From the NCBI GenBank assembly GCA_964370005.1, contig CAYJGR010000016.1, positions 1-30,433 of the forward strand: a stretch of 30,433 bases of DNA, in the 5' to 3' direction. The translations under genes were made by a program, and so were the position numbers. The number at the start of each line of letters is the position of its first letter. The first letter of the stretch is position 1. Under the pieces are notes generated by a model. The model saw only the letters and a program-made list of their open reading frames with translations. It did not search any database and had not been told where the DNA came from. This DNA comes from Heteroruminococcus sp964370005. Its GTDB lineage: Bacteria; Bacillota; Clostridia; Oscillospirales; Ruminococcaceae. This document shows, piece by piece, positions 1 to 8,160 of the stretch.

Positions 1-1356
1 GTTCTCGATGCTGTTATTTATTGTTACTGTGCTGTGCCCCGAGAGGGATGCGGGGCTAAACTTTACTATTATGCCGGTGGGGCTTTGGCCGGTTACTGTT
101 ATCACACTGCCGGTTTCGAGCATGGCTGTTGTGGCGGTTTCGGTCACTATTTGGGTATAAGTTATGCCGCCGGAGGCTTGGCCGGGGTACCATACGCCTG
201 CGCCTGCGCCACCGCTACTGCCACCGGTGCTGCCACTGCTTGCACTATTGTTGTCGGTGGTTGGTGGGGTGTAGGGTGTAAGCCCTTTCAAGTCCCCCGC
301 TTCAAGTCCACCGGCGACAAGTGCTTGTTTTACATCTTCCTCCGACCAACTTTCGTTGTAGTTAATGGTGAGGTTGCCGAGGGTTAGTGCGGGGACCCAA
401 TTTGCTGCCGCTTTCAGTGCAGCTGCAAGTGCCGTTAACATATCTTCATTATAATCCCCTGCAAGGTTTATTGTTTGCAAGTTTATTGCGTTAAGAAAAG
501 CATGCGCGTCAATGTTGGCTACTTTGCCACCTTCAAAGGTTATTGTGTTTAATCCGGTGCAATTACCAAACGCATTTTCTTCAATCGTGGTTACGGCAGC
601 AGGTATGGTGATAGAGGGTAGAGACTCACATCCTAAAAAAGTAGAATCGGAAATCACGGTTACGCTATCAGGGAGGTTGATGGAGGTTAGCGACTTGCAT
701 GAAGAAAAGGCATTCACTCCAAGTGTGCTGAGCTGACTGCCCGGAGCAAATGTAACCGATTTTAAGGCACTGCAAGTTAAAAATGCCGAAGCATCAATAG
801 TAGTTACGGTAGAGGGGATGGCGATGGCGGTTAATAACTTGCATCCATAAAACGCTCTAAAGCCAATTTCTTCAAGGCCTTCGGGGAAGACAATTTGCTT
901 TAAGCCGTAGCATTCATAAAATGCCTCGGTCCCAATCACTTCAAGCTGACTACCCGCGGCAAATGTTACCGAGGTTAATTCGTCACATGCTGTAAACGCA
1001 TCCTCCGCAATCAAAGTTACGGTGGCGGGTATATCGATGGAGATTAAAGCGCCTACTTGCCTAACTGTATCACCACCCTCCCCAATTTGGGTGACAGTGT
1101 AAGTGCTGCTATCGCTACTGTTTACTACGCTCTGTGGGATAGAGACGTTAAATTCATCATCAAAAGCCTTACCTGCTATCTTCGTCACCTTTGCCGTGCC
1201 GGGGTTGCCACCACTTGGGGGGGTTATTTCTTCGCATTCTATGGTAACATCGCCAATAGTGACACTAAATGTACTCGCCCCAAACGCCACCCCTTGTAGC
1301 ATGGTAAGGCTAAGGGCAAGGGCTAACATTAAAGCCAGTATTTTTTTCAGTTTCAT
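1..1356 (-). CDS. BspA-like leucine-rich-repeat secreted protein (partial, runs off left edge)
   Basis: An open frame of 452 codons runs from an ATG at 1354-1356 to the first base of the window with no stop, so the C-terminus is missing. An AAAGGAGAG ribosome site precedes the start. The N-terminus is a signal peptide (MKLKKILALMLALALSLTML, then a small-residue cleavage region near AFGA). Residues of about 100-300 hold tandem repeats of the BspA/LRR_5 type, with units built like 'IPxxVTxIxxxAFxxCxxLxSVTF'. A Ser/Gly/Ala-rich linker follows at about residues 355-380, then a Thr/Val-rich beta-like segment. Proteins of this family are exported and usually surface-anchored, often in adhesion; the anchor would lie outside the window. 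The role here is inferred from family only. The plus-strand Gly/Ala-rich frame over the same bases is a shadow. Confidence 0.85.
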   Translation of the reverse strand, partial: MKLKKILALMLALALSLTMLQGVAFGASTFSVTIGDVTIECEEITPPSGGNPGTAKVTKIAGKAFDDEFNVSIPQSVVNSSDSSTYTVTQIGEGGDTVRQVGALISIDIPATVTLIAEDAFTACDELTSVTFAAGSQLEVIGTEAFYECYGLKQIVFPEGLEEIGFRAFYGCKLLTAIAIPSTVTTIDASAFLTCSALKSVTFAPGSQLSTLGVNAFSSCKSLTSINLPDSVTVISDSTFLGCESLPSITIPAAVTTIEENAFGNCTGLNTITFEGGKVANIDAHAFLNAINLQTINLAGDYNEDMLTALAAALKAAANWVPALTLGNLTINYNESWSEEDVKQALVAGGLEAGDLKGLTPYTPPTTDNNSASSGSTGGSSGGAGAGVWYPGQASGGITYTQIVTETATTAMLETGSVITVTGQSPTGIIVKFSPASLSGHSTVTINNSIEN

Positions 1357-1429
1357 TTCCTTCTCTCCTTTTTGGTTTTTTTATATGTGCGGGGTACCCC
1401 GCCGAACGACATTAAATATTAAAAAAACA

Positions 1430-1509
1430 TGTAGGGGATGGGTTTCCCAGCCCGCCGGTGGGGATATCAATCGGCAATGTGGCGCAGCGCATCGGGTGCG
1501 TTCCCTACA
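1430..1509. repeat. Short inverted-end element (TGTAGGG...CCCTACA)
   Basis: The ends tgtaggg (1430-1436) and ccctaca (1503-1509) are perfect inverted repeats and the interior is GC-rich with further self-complementarity. It has no coding capacity. It resembles the small non-autonomous hairpin elements that are scattered through Clostridia genomes. A second, shorter TTGTAG...CTACAA element lies at 25964-26001. The family is inferred; no transposase is nearby. Confidence 0.45.
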
Positions 1510-1748
1510 GGGTTTTAAACACAAAAAATCCACCAAACCCTATATGGGCGTGGCGGTGCATTGTGTGTATACATTAAATTGGGTATGGCAAAACAGGACA
1601 GATTTATTCTGTCTGTTTGTATATCTATCAAACATTATGCGGGGTTTTGGCATGGCTGTAAACCCCTTTCGTGGTTTTTGTATTTCTTTGTTATTTTAGC
1701 ATATTTGGGGGCGAAAGGCAATGTTTTTTGCGTATGGCAAACATCATG

Positions 1749-1774
1749 TTTGGTCACGGCTTGCCGTGACCAAA
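1749..1774. repeat. Perfect 12-bp stem hairpin
   Basis: tttggtcacggc, then a 2-nt loop tt, then gccgtgaccaaa: a perfect inverted repeat. Neither strand has a following T-run, so it is not an obvious intrinsic terminator. It lies about 120 bp downstream of the MATE stop codon. Confidence 0.6.
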
Positions 1775-1843
1775 CCCCGCCGCATTGCCCCCACCCTGCC
1801 CTTATCTATTCTCTATTCTCTATCATCTAATCTCTAAATGCAA

Positions 1844-1861
1844 AGGGCACGGGCTTGCCCT
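1844..1861 (-). terminator. Weak terminator-like hairpin downstream of the MATE gene
   Basis: On the minus strand AGGGCA-AGCCCG-TGCCCT forms a 6-bp stem followed by TTGCATTT, 36-53 nt past the MATE stop codon. The T-tract is interrupted, so this is a weak call. Confidence 0.3.
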
Positions 1862-1896
1862 CTTCGTCAGGGAGGCTATCCTGTCCTTGACCTTTT

Positions 1897-3219
1897 CTAT
1901 CCTCTGATAGTCCTCTTTGCATAGAACACTGCTATGACAAATACGAGCACTGCCGAGGCCGAGGCGGTGACGAACACCCCCTGCACTCCAAACAGGGTTG
2001 GGAGTACGGCCAGGCCTATTGCGGGGAAGAGGATGGAACGAAACACCATGAGTATGAGCGATTCTTTTGGTTTATCAAATGCTGTAAGGAAAGAACTCAC
2101 GGTCATATTAAACCAGTTAAACAAATATGCTGGTGCGGCGAGATATATAGCCGTTTTGGTCATTTCAATAAGTTGTGTCTCATCGGCCGAGACAAATACC
2201 GAGGCCAACTGCGTGGGGAATATGGTCATTAGCAGTAGAAATACAAACGACACTCCCCCCATGGCCACGAGGCATATTTTGAAAAATTGTATGGCTCTGT
2301 CCACCCTCTTTGCGCCTATGTTATAGCTCACAGGGCTTTGCAGTGAGTCCACAATGCCGTACATAATCGACATAGACAGCGACTCGATATAAATAAGAAT
2401 GCCATAGGCCGCCACGGCGATACTTCCCCCTATCGAAAGCAAAATTGCATTTATGGCGGCGGCTAAAATTGAAATTGAGATGCTGTTAAAAAACTCAGAG
2501 CTTCCGTTGTAGCATATGGCGCCAAATTCACGCAGGGCAATTTTAGGCTTTGTAAAATACAGCGCCAATTTTTTGCCCTTAAACTGATACAGTGAGAGTA
2601 TAATACCGCAAAACACGCTGAGCACCGTGGCAAATGCTGCACTTCCTATGCCAAATCCAAGTACTGCTAAGAATAAAAAATCGAGTGCTATATTGAGAAG
2701 TGATATAAATATGCTGACTTTCATCGAAAAGCTTTGTTTACCACATGCCCGCAGATAGTTGTCCACTGCCAACATGGGTATATATGCCGGTGCACCTAAA
2801 AACAGCACCTGTGCATAATCACTTGCAAGCTCGGCCAGAACCTTGTCCTCGACCAAAAAGAACACAAGCGGTCGCACAGCAAACAGCCCTACGGCCATAA
2901 ACACTATGCCAAGGAGGAATATTATCGCCATACAGGCCGAGAACATACGGCCGGCTTTTTCATAATCCTTTTGACCAAGTGCTATAGATATGCGCACCGA
3001 CGACCCCGATGCAATCATGTCGGACAGGGCAAAGCAGATCATGACAATGGGCATAACAAGGTTGACCGCCGCCAAGGCCTCACTGCCCACAAACCGCCCC
3101 ACAAAAATGCCGTCGGCCATGATATACATGCTTGAAAACAGCATACTTGTAAGACTGGGAATTACGACCTTTCGGAATATTCGCTTTACAGGCAGGGTCT
3201 CAAAATCTCTCTCGTTCAT
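1897..3219 (-). CDS. MATE family efflux transporter
   Basis: 440 residues, the usual MATE length, with about twelve hydrophobic segments in two similar halves. The N-terminus (VIPSLTSMLFSSMYIMADGI, then FVGRFVGSEALAAVNLVMP) is the typical MATE first-helix region, and a matching VAAYGILIYIESLSMSIMYG region opens the second half. Family members are inner-membrane antiporters exporting drugs or metabolites with Na+ or H+; the substrate cannot be read from sequence. AGGAG lies a short distance before the ATG (GTTTAGGAGTTACTATG). It starts only 20 bp after the uvrA stop on the same strand, so it is probably co-transcribed with uvrA. Confidence 0.92.
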   Translation of the reverse strand: MNERDFETLPVKRIFRKVVIPSLTSMLFSSMYIMADGIFVGRFVGSEALAAVNLVMPIVMICFALSDMIASGSSVRISIALGQKDYEKAGRMFSACMAIIFLLGIVFMAVGLFAVRPLVFFLVEDKVLAELASDYAQVLFLGAPAYIPMLAVDNYLRACGKQSFSMKVSIFISLLNIALDFLFLAVLGFGIGSAAFATVLSVFCGIILSLYQFKGKKLALYFTKPKIALREFGAICYNGSSEFFNSISISILAAAINAILLSIGGSIAVAAYGILIYIESLSMSIMYGIVDSLQSPVSYNIGAKRVDRAIQFFKICLVAMGGVSFVFLLLMTIFPTQLASVFVSADETQLIEMTKTAIYLAAPAYLFNWFNMTVSSFLTAFDKPKESLILMVFRSILFPAIGLAVLPTLFGVQGVFVTASASAVLVFVIAVFYAKRTIRG

Positions 3220-3239
3220 AGTAACTCCTAAACATTATG

Positions 3240-6062
3240 TCATTTGAGTAGCTTTGCAAGGTAATGGCCGGTGTGGGACTTTGGATTTTTGGCCACCTGT
3301 TCGGGGGTACCACAAGCCACCACATCTCCCCCCTTGTCCCCTCCCTCGGGGCCAAGGTCGATTATATAATCGGCTGTCTTTATCACATCCAAATTGTGCT
3401 CGATCACTATGACAGTATTGCCTGTATCCACCAGAGTTTGCAGCACATCTATGAGGCGGTGCACATCGGCGGCGTGTAGGCCTGTGGTGGGTTCGTCAAG
3501 GATGTAAACCGTGCGCCCTGTTGGACGCTTGGAGAGCTCTGTGGCCAGCTTTACACGCTGTGCCTCGCCACCCGATAGGGTGGTGGCGGGTTGTCCCACC
3601 TTGACGTAACCAAGCCCTACATCGTGTATGGTCTGTAGGCGGCGCTTTATCTTGGGATGATTTTCAAAGAATACAAGGCTCTCCTCTATAGTCATCTCAA
3701 GCACGTCATGTATACTTTTGCCCTTGTATTTGACCTCAAGGGTCTCACGGTTGTACCGCTTGCCCTTGCAGACCTCACAGGGCACAAATATATCGGGCAA
3801 GAAGTGCATCTCAATGCAGAGTATGCCATCCCCCTCACATGCCTCACATCGTCCACCCTTTACATTGAATGAGAATCGTCCCGCCGCATAGCCCCGCATT
3901 TTTGCATCGGGGGTTTGGGCATAGAGGTTGCGTATGTCGGTAAACACCCCTGTGTAGGTGGCGGGATTTGAGCGGGGAGTACGTCCTATGGGTGACTGAT
4001 CGATGTCGATGACCTTGTCAAGCTCCCACATGCCTTCGACCGCATCACATTTACCGGGGCGATTTTTGCTACCGCTAAGTTCGGCCGCAAGGGTCTTATA
4101 AAGCACCTCATTTATAAGCGAGGACTTACCCGAACCCGACACCCCTGTGACCGCCGTAAAGGTTCCAAGGGGGAATTTTACGTCGATATCCTTTAAATTA
4201 TTTTGTTTTGCACCCTTTACAGTTAAGAATTTTCCGTTCCCCTCCCTGCGGGCGGTGGGGACGGCCACACTTTTTTTGCCGCTGAGGTATTGGCCTGTGA
4301 TGGAGTTTTTGCAGGCCATAATGGTTTTGACATCGCCGGAGCAGACCACCTCACCACCATGTATACCGGCACCCGGACCTATATCCACGATATAATCACT
4401 GGCGTGCATGGTGTCCTCGTCATGCTCGACCACGATGACCGTGTTGCCAAGATCCCGCAGATGCTTTAGGGTGTCGATGAGGCGGTCGTTATCCCGCTGA
4501 TGTAGTCCTATGCTTGGCTCATCAAGGATATATACGACCCCCATGAGGGAAGAACCGATCTGGGTGGCTAAACGTATGCGTTGGCTCTCCCCTCCCGACA
4601 ATGTACCCGCCGCTCTGGAAAGTGTGAGGTAGTCAAGTCCCACATTGCGCAAAAATCCAAGGCGTTCACGCAGTTCCTTGAGGATTTGGGTGGCGATTTT
4701 TTGTTGCTTATCACTAAGAGATAGGCGATTAAAGAAATCGAGTATCCCCTCTACCGAGCGGTTACAAAGCTGGGTTATATTTATCTCACCCACCTTGACC
4801 CCGAGTGAAGTGGGGCGCAGGCGGTCACCGTGGCAATCGGGGCACTCCACGGCACTCATATAGGCGGTCAGCTCCTCCCGCATCCAGTTGCTGGAGGTCT
4901 CACGGAAACGACGTTCGAGGTTGTTGGCCACCCCCTCAAACTCGGTGTTATATGACCCCGAAAAGCTGGCCGAATCCCTTTGGACAATGAGTTTTTCCCC
5001 ATTTGTGCCATACATGAGTATGTCTATAACCTTTTGGGGAAGCTCTTTTACCGGCACATCGAGCGAAAAATTATACTTCTCGGCCAAGGCCTCGTAATAC
5101 ATCTGAGCGATACCGCCATCGGCATAATACCAGCCACTGGCACGTATAGCCCCCTCACGGATGGTCAGTTTTTTGTTGGGCAGTATCATATTTGGGTCAA
5201 CTTTTAGGAATGTGCCAAGGCCTGTACACTTCTCACATGCGCCAAATGGGTTGTTAAATGAGAACATGCGGGGAGTCAATTCCTCGACGCTTATATCGTG
5301 ATCGGGGCAGGCATAGCTTTGGGAGAATAGCATCTCCTCGCCGTCAATCACATCGACAAGGGCAAGACTACCCGTAAGGTGCAAGGCGGTCTCGAGTGAA
5401 TCGGCCAAACGTGAGCGTATATCCTCCTTTACAACAAGCCTGTCCACCACAATATCTATTGTATGTTTTTGATTTTTATTAAGTTTTATCTCCTCGGTCA
5501 GCTCGTATATACTGCCGTCAACCCTTGCACGCACAAAGCCGGAACGGCGGGCAGAATCAAACTCCTTTTGATGTTCACCCTTGCGTTGGCGCACCACAGG
5601 TGCCATTACCTGTATGCGGGTGCCCTCGGGCAAAGAAAGCACACGGTCAACCATCTGATCCACCGTCTGTTGGGTTATCTCCCGCCCACATATGGGGCAG
5701 TGGGGTATTCCGATGCGGGCATACAGAAGGCGCAAGTAGTCGTATATCTCGGTGACGGTACCCACAGTCGAGCGGGGGTTCTTTGAGGTGGTCTTTTGGT
5801 CTATTGACACAGCGGGTGAAAGGCCTTGAATGTCGTCCACATCCGGCTTTTCCATCTGTCCCAAAAACTGCCTTGCATATGAGGACAAACTCTCCATATA
5901 TCGGCGCTGACCATCGGCATAGATGGTGTCAAACGCTAGTGAAGTCTTGCCCGAGCCCGACAGACCCGTAAATACCACAAGTTTGTCACGTGGTATCTCA
6001 AGATCAATATTCTTTAGGTTATTTTCACGTGCACCTTTTATAATAATACTGTTTCTGGCCAA
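3240..6062 (-). CDS. uvrA: Excinuclease ABC subunit A (UvrA)
   Basis: DNA-damage recognition ATPase of nucleotide excision repair, acting with UvrB and UvrC. I choose a TTG start at 6060-6062, because AAGGAGG sits 8 nt before it and the next residues (ARNSIIIKGARENNLKNIDL) match the usual UvrA N-terminus. This gives 940 residues, the family length. An in-frame ATG at 6123-6125 would add 21 atypical residues encoded by repeat DNA. Visible motifs: first Walker A GLSGSGKTS, zinc motif HCPICG, CPDH...CEKC zinc module, signature LSGGESQRIRLA with ILDEPSIGLH, second Walker A GVSGSGKSS, CEAC...CEVC zinc finger, and LSGGEAQRVKLA with ILDEPTTGLH. All are intact. A GC-rich dispersed repeat lies just upstream. 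No LexA box was seen near this gene, unlike uvrB. Confidence 0.98.
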   Translation of the reverse strand: MARNSIIIKGARENNLKNIDLEIPRDKLVVFTGLSGSGKTSLAFDTIYADGQRRYMESLSSYARQFLGQMEKPDVDDIQGLSPAVSIDQKTTSKNPRSTVGTVTEIYDYLRLLYARIGIPHCPICGREITQQTVDQMVDRVLSLPEGTRIQVMAPVVRQRKGEHQKEFDSARRSGFVRARVDGSIYELTEEIKLNKNQKHTIDIVVDRLVVKEDIRSRLADSLETALHLTGSLALVDVIDGEEMLFSQSYACPDHDISVEELTPRMFSFNNPFGACEKCTGLGTFLKVDPNMILPNKKLTIREGAIRASGWYYADGGIAQMYYEALAEKYNFSLDVPVKELPQKVIDILMYGTNGEKLIVQRDSASFSGSYNTEFEGVANNLERRFRETSSNWMREELTAYMSAVECPDCHGDRLRPTSLGVKVGEINITQLCNRSVEGILDFFNRLSLSDKQQKIATQILKELRERLGFLRNVGLDYLTLSRAAGTLSGGESQRIRLATQIGSSLMGVVYILDEPSIGLHQRDNDRLIDTLKHLRDLGNTVIVVEHDEDTMHASDYIVDIGPGAGIHGGEVVCSGDVKTIMACKNSITGQYLSGKKSVAVPTARREGNGKFLTVKGAKQNNLKDIDVKFPLGTFTAVTGVSGSGKSSLINEVLYKTLAAELSGSKNRPGKCDAVEGMWELDKVIDIDQSPIGRTPRSNPATYTGVFTDIRNLYAQTPDAKMRGYAAGRFSFNVKGGRCEACEGDGILCIEMHFLPDIFVPCEVCKGKRYNRETLEVKYKGKSIHDVLEMTIEESLVFFENHPKIKRRLQTIHDVGLGYVKVGQPATTLSGGEAQRVKLATELSKRPTGRTVYILDEPTTGLHAADVHRLIDVLQTLVDTGNTVIVIEHNLDVIKTADYIIDLGPEGGDKGGDVVACGTPEQVAKNPKSHTGHYLAKLLK

Positions 6063-6079
6063 TGTTTGTTCCTCCTTTT

Positions 6080-6356
6080 CCTCGGGGCTTTGCCCCACCC
6101 AAAACCTCGGGGCTTTGCCCCGCACCCCACAAACTTTTTGAAAAAAGTTTGAACAAAAACTTTTAAACTTTCACCTGCTGGGGGCGCAGGTGAAAGGAGT
6201 TTTTCCACCTACCCCTAAAGTTAGGCTCTGCTTCGGCGGGGGCGGGGCTGCGGATTTGGTGCCTTATCGCCTCGCACACTCGGCGGGCACCCACCACACC
6301 CTTACGGGCGTGGCGCACCTCTTACGAGGTGAAATCCTCCGCCCCACCCCCACCTA
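6080..6356 (-). repeat. Composite dispersed repeat, copy A (in the uvrA leader)
   Basis: This fills most of the 324-base gene-free gap before uvrA. Read on the minus strand it has a GC-rich module starting GGGGGTGGGGCGGAGG and including CCGAGTGTGCGAGGC, then a second module: a CACCTGC/GCAGGTG stem, the AAACTTTTTTCAAAAAGTTT palindrome, and hairpins GGGGCAAAGCCCC present twice (6082-6096 and 6108-6122). The uvrA ribosome site starts directly after the last hairpin. Copy B at 22189-22443 has the same module order. No promoter for uvrA could be recognised here. Confidence 0.7.
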
Positions 6357-6386
6357 CTCTTACGTCTGATATGGGGTGTGCTCATT

Positions 6387-6905
6387 TTACTCGTTAACTA
6401 TTTTATCGAGCATATCAAATCTCTTGAGCGCCTCTATATACTGTGCCACAACTACATAGTTTTGCAAGTCTTTTTCATCCAACCCTCGAATTGCACCGAG
6501 TTCGTCGTGCAGCATCGTGCTGCCCTCGGCGGTGTAAAAACCGCTAACCACATCGATGCCCACAAATATCCTTTCTATTTCACCACCCCAAATTTCAAAT
6601 GCATCTTTATTCCGGGGCAAATAAAATTTCTGTCCTTTGCCTTTGTTCTCTATATAAAAACACCTCGGAGAGGGCAGAGTATCTTGTGGTAATTTTTCTT
6701 TGTATATATCATTCATAAGCACATTATCACTTACAACATCTAAAGCATCTTTATCAAAAATTTCCTCCAAGCAGTAACTACTTTCTAAATACTCCAACAG
6801 CTTTTCTCCCGAAATCCTATTGGGTTTTAGTTTGTTTTTATATTTTTCATAAGTTTTCTTCCATTGCTCAAACGTGGTATCGGTTGGCATGTTTGTTATC
6901 ATCAT
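6387..6905 (-). CDS. Unrecognised 172-residue protein next to rhuM
   Basis: I do not recognise this family. The frame is a soluble, charged protein with no signal peptide or membrane segment. The first half is Lys/Glu-rich and likely helical. The centre (CFYIENKGKGQKFYLPRNKD, then IWGGEIERIFVGIDVVSGFY) looks like beta strands, and the C-terminus is helical. GGAGAAGT precedes the paired ATG codons (start at 6905; the second Met is one codon later). It begins 23 bp after the RhuM-family gene on the same strand, so the two are probably one transcript. Partner of the RhuM protein is a guess from position. Its base composition is more AT-rich than the flanking uvr genes, as for the neighbouring RhuM gene, suggesting acquisition. 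Confidence 0.7.
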   Translation of the reverse strand: MMITNMPTDTTFEQWKKTYEKYKNKLKPNRISGEKLLEYLESSYCLEEIFDKDALDVVSDNVLMNDIYKEKLPQDTLPSPRCFYIENKGKGQKFYLPRNKDAFEIWGGEIERIFVGIDVVSGFYTAEGSTMLHDELGAIRGLDEKDLQNYVVVAQYIEALKRFDMLDKIVNE

Positions 6906-6928
6906 ACTTCTCCATTGTATATAACATA

Positions 6929-7957
6929 CTATAGTCTTTTTTCCAACTGCAAAAATCTATCAAAATCACTCTCAAAAAGTCTATCTTGTGTTATACGATA
7001 TTTTTCAAATTCACTTTCGGCAAAGCTTTTTGCAATTTCTGCGGTTACCTTGCCATTGTGACACAGTATTTCATGTTCATTGAACTCTAAAAAACGATTA
7101 AGTCTTGTCGCCCAATCTTCCATTGTCATAGGAATATTCCGTGTGGCTTGATACTCGGCATAGTCAAGATACATTGTAACAATTCTTTCAAGCGCGGATA
7201 TTTCTTCATGGGTTAAATAATTTTTAGCAATACTAACATCATATTTTTCGATTTTACCGTCGGGATGTTTTTCCCAAGTGGTAAGCCCCATGTTTTCTTT
7301 CTCTGCATCGGCTCGCTCCACTATAAGTTCAGCTGCTGTGTGTTTATGAATTGCCCAGTGAAGCTTATTTTGAACATTTGCAAAAAAAATGCGGGTTGAT
7401 TTTGAGGTCTTATCATAATCTAATGAGGTTGCATAAATATCGGTGACTTTTTGATAAAACTTGCGTTCCGATAATCTTATCTCCCTTATTTGTTGTAATA
7501 GATGTTCAAAATATTTATCGGTAAGTATTGTCCCGCCATTTTTAAGCCTATCACTATCCATAGCCCAACCTTGAATGGTATAGTCTTTCACAACGGTATT
7601 TGCCCACTTCCTAAACTGTACAGCCCGCTCATTATTCACTTTGAACCCAACAGCGATAATCATTTGTAGATTATAATGATTAACTTCTCTTGCAACTTCA
7701 CGAGTGCCCTCGATTTGAACTATCCGATATTTTCGGATAGTTGAATTTTCTTCAAGCTCCCTATCATTATAAATCTTTTTGATATGGTCGCTAATTGTTC
7801 GTACGTCCACATTATAAAGCTCTACCATCATTTTTTGTGTAAGCCATATATTTTCATCTTGGTATCGCATTTCTACATTGTCAGAACTATCTCCTGTTGC
7901 TGCTATAAAGGTCAAATATTCAGCTGTGGAGGAACGAATATCATTTTTATCCTTCAT
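6929..7957 (-). CDS. RhuM-family (virulence RhuM) protein
   Basis: 342 residues. The N-terminal part has the pattern of RhuM proteins: IWLTQKMMVELYNVDVRTIS (an HTH-like segment at about residues 33-52), then EVNHYNLQMIIAVGF and NNERAVQFRKWAN at about residues 95-125. A long helical C-terminal half follows (LTHEEISALERIVTMYLDYA, then a WATRLNRFLEF segment). RhuM was named from Salmonella pathogenicity island 3. The family is common on genomic islands and beside restriction or toxin-antitoxin genes, but its biochemical function is not established. GGGGAGAG precedes the ATG. It lies between a truncated acetyltransferase and an unknown gene, in an AT-rich stretch between uvrB and uvrA, consistent with an accessory insertion. 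Family call is confident; function is not. Confidence 0.85.
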   Translation of the reverse strand: MKDKNDIRSSTAEYLTFIAATGDSSDNVEMRYQDENIWLTQKMMVELYNVDVRTISDHIKKIYNDRELEENSTIRKYRIVQIEGTREVAREVNHYNLQMIIAVGFKVNNERAVQFRKWANTVVKDYTIQGWAMDSDRLKNGGTILTDKYFEHLLQQIREIRLSERKFYQKVTDIYATSLDYDKTSKSTRIFFANVQNKLHWAIHKHTAAELIVERADAEKENMGLTTWEKHPDGKIEKYDVSIAKNYLTHEEISALERIVTMYLDYAEYQATRNIPMTMEDWATRLNRFLEFNEHEILCHNGKVTAEIAKSFAESEFEKYRITQDRLFESDFDRFLQLEKRL

Positions 7958-7988
7958 TTTTTCTCTCCCCTATCTCGTCTAATCGCCC

Positions 7989-8156
7989 TCATGTCCACAA
8001 TGAAGTTATAAACATCGGTGCTTTACCCTCGCTGACCTCAAAACCACAGCGTTTGTAAAATTCAAGTTCTTTATCATATGCAATTAAAACTATTCGTAAA
8101 TAATCTTTGTAATGGTCGGTGGTCATTTTGACAAGCTGTCTTCCAATACCTTTGCC
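7989..8156 (-). pseudogene. C-terminal remnant of a GNAT-family N-acetyltransferase
   Basis: An open frame of 55 codons plus TGA encodes GKGIGRQLVKMTTDHYKDYL, then an LIAYDKELEFYKRCGF segment and a short tail. This is the acetyl-CoA-binding loop (Q/RxxGxG/A type, here GKGIG) and the terminal 'FYxxxGF' strand of GNAT enzymes. The first two thirds of the domain are missing: an in-frame TGA lies immediately upstream (8157-8159) and the frame abuts the tyrA stop codon at 8161-8163. It has no start codon or ribosome site of its own, so it is almost certainly a deletion remnant. Confidence 0.8.
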
Positions 8157-8160
8157 TCAT

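Larger units (their letters stand above)
1357..1896. other. Gene-free interval between the LRR gene and the MATE gene
   Basis: No convincing gene in 540 bases. It holds a GC-rich palindrome gcggggtaccccgc at 1389-1402 in the leader of the LRR gene, an 80-bp element with inverted TGTAGGG/CCCTACA ends (1430-1509), a perfect 12-bp hairpin (1749-1774), a low-complexity run built on 'tctattc' (about 1804-1840), and a weak terminator-like hairpin downstream of the MATE gene (1844-1861). A poor sigma-A-like pair for the LRR gene (TTGATA, 17 nt, AATAAA, minus strand, 1603-1631) is possible but not convincing. Confidence 0.6.

Noticed and set aside
34..387. Gly/Ala/Cys-rich plus-strand ORF
   Set aside because: It is the exact antisense of the LRR protein's Ser/Gly linker; no ribosome site and biased composition.
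1103..1699. 198-codon plus-strand ORF
   Set aside because: It begins antisense to the LRR gene, runs across repeat DNA, has no ribosome site and no family-like motif.
6070..6125. Upstream ATG start for uvrA at 6125
   Set aside because: The extra residues come from a dispersed hairpin repeat, and the ideal ribosome site points to the TTG at 6062.
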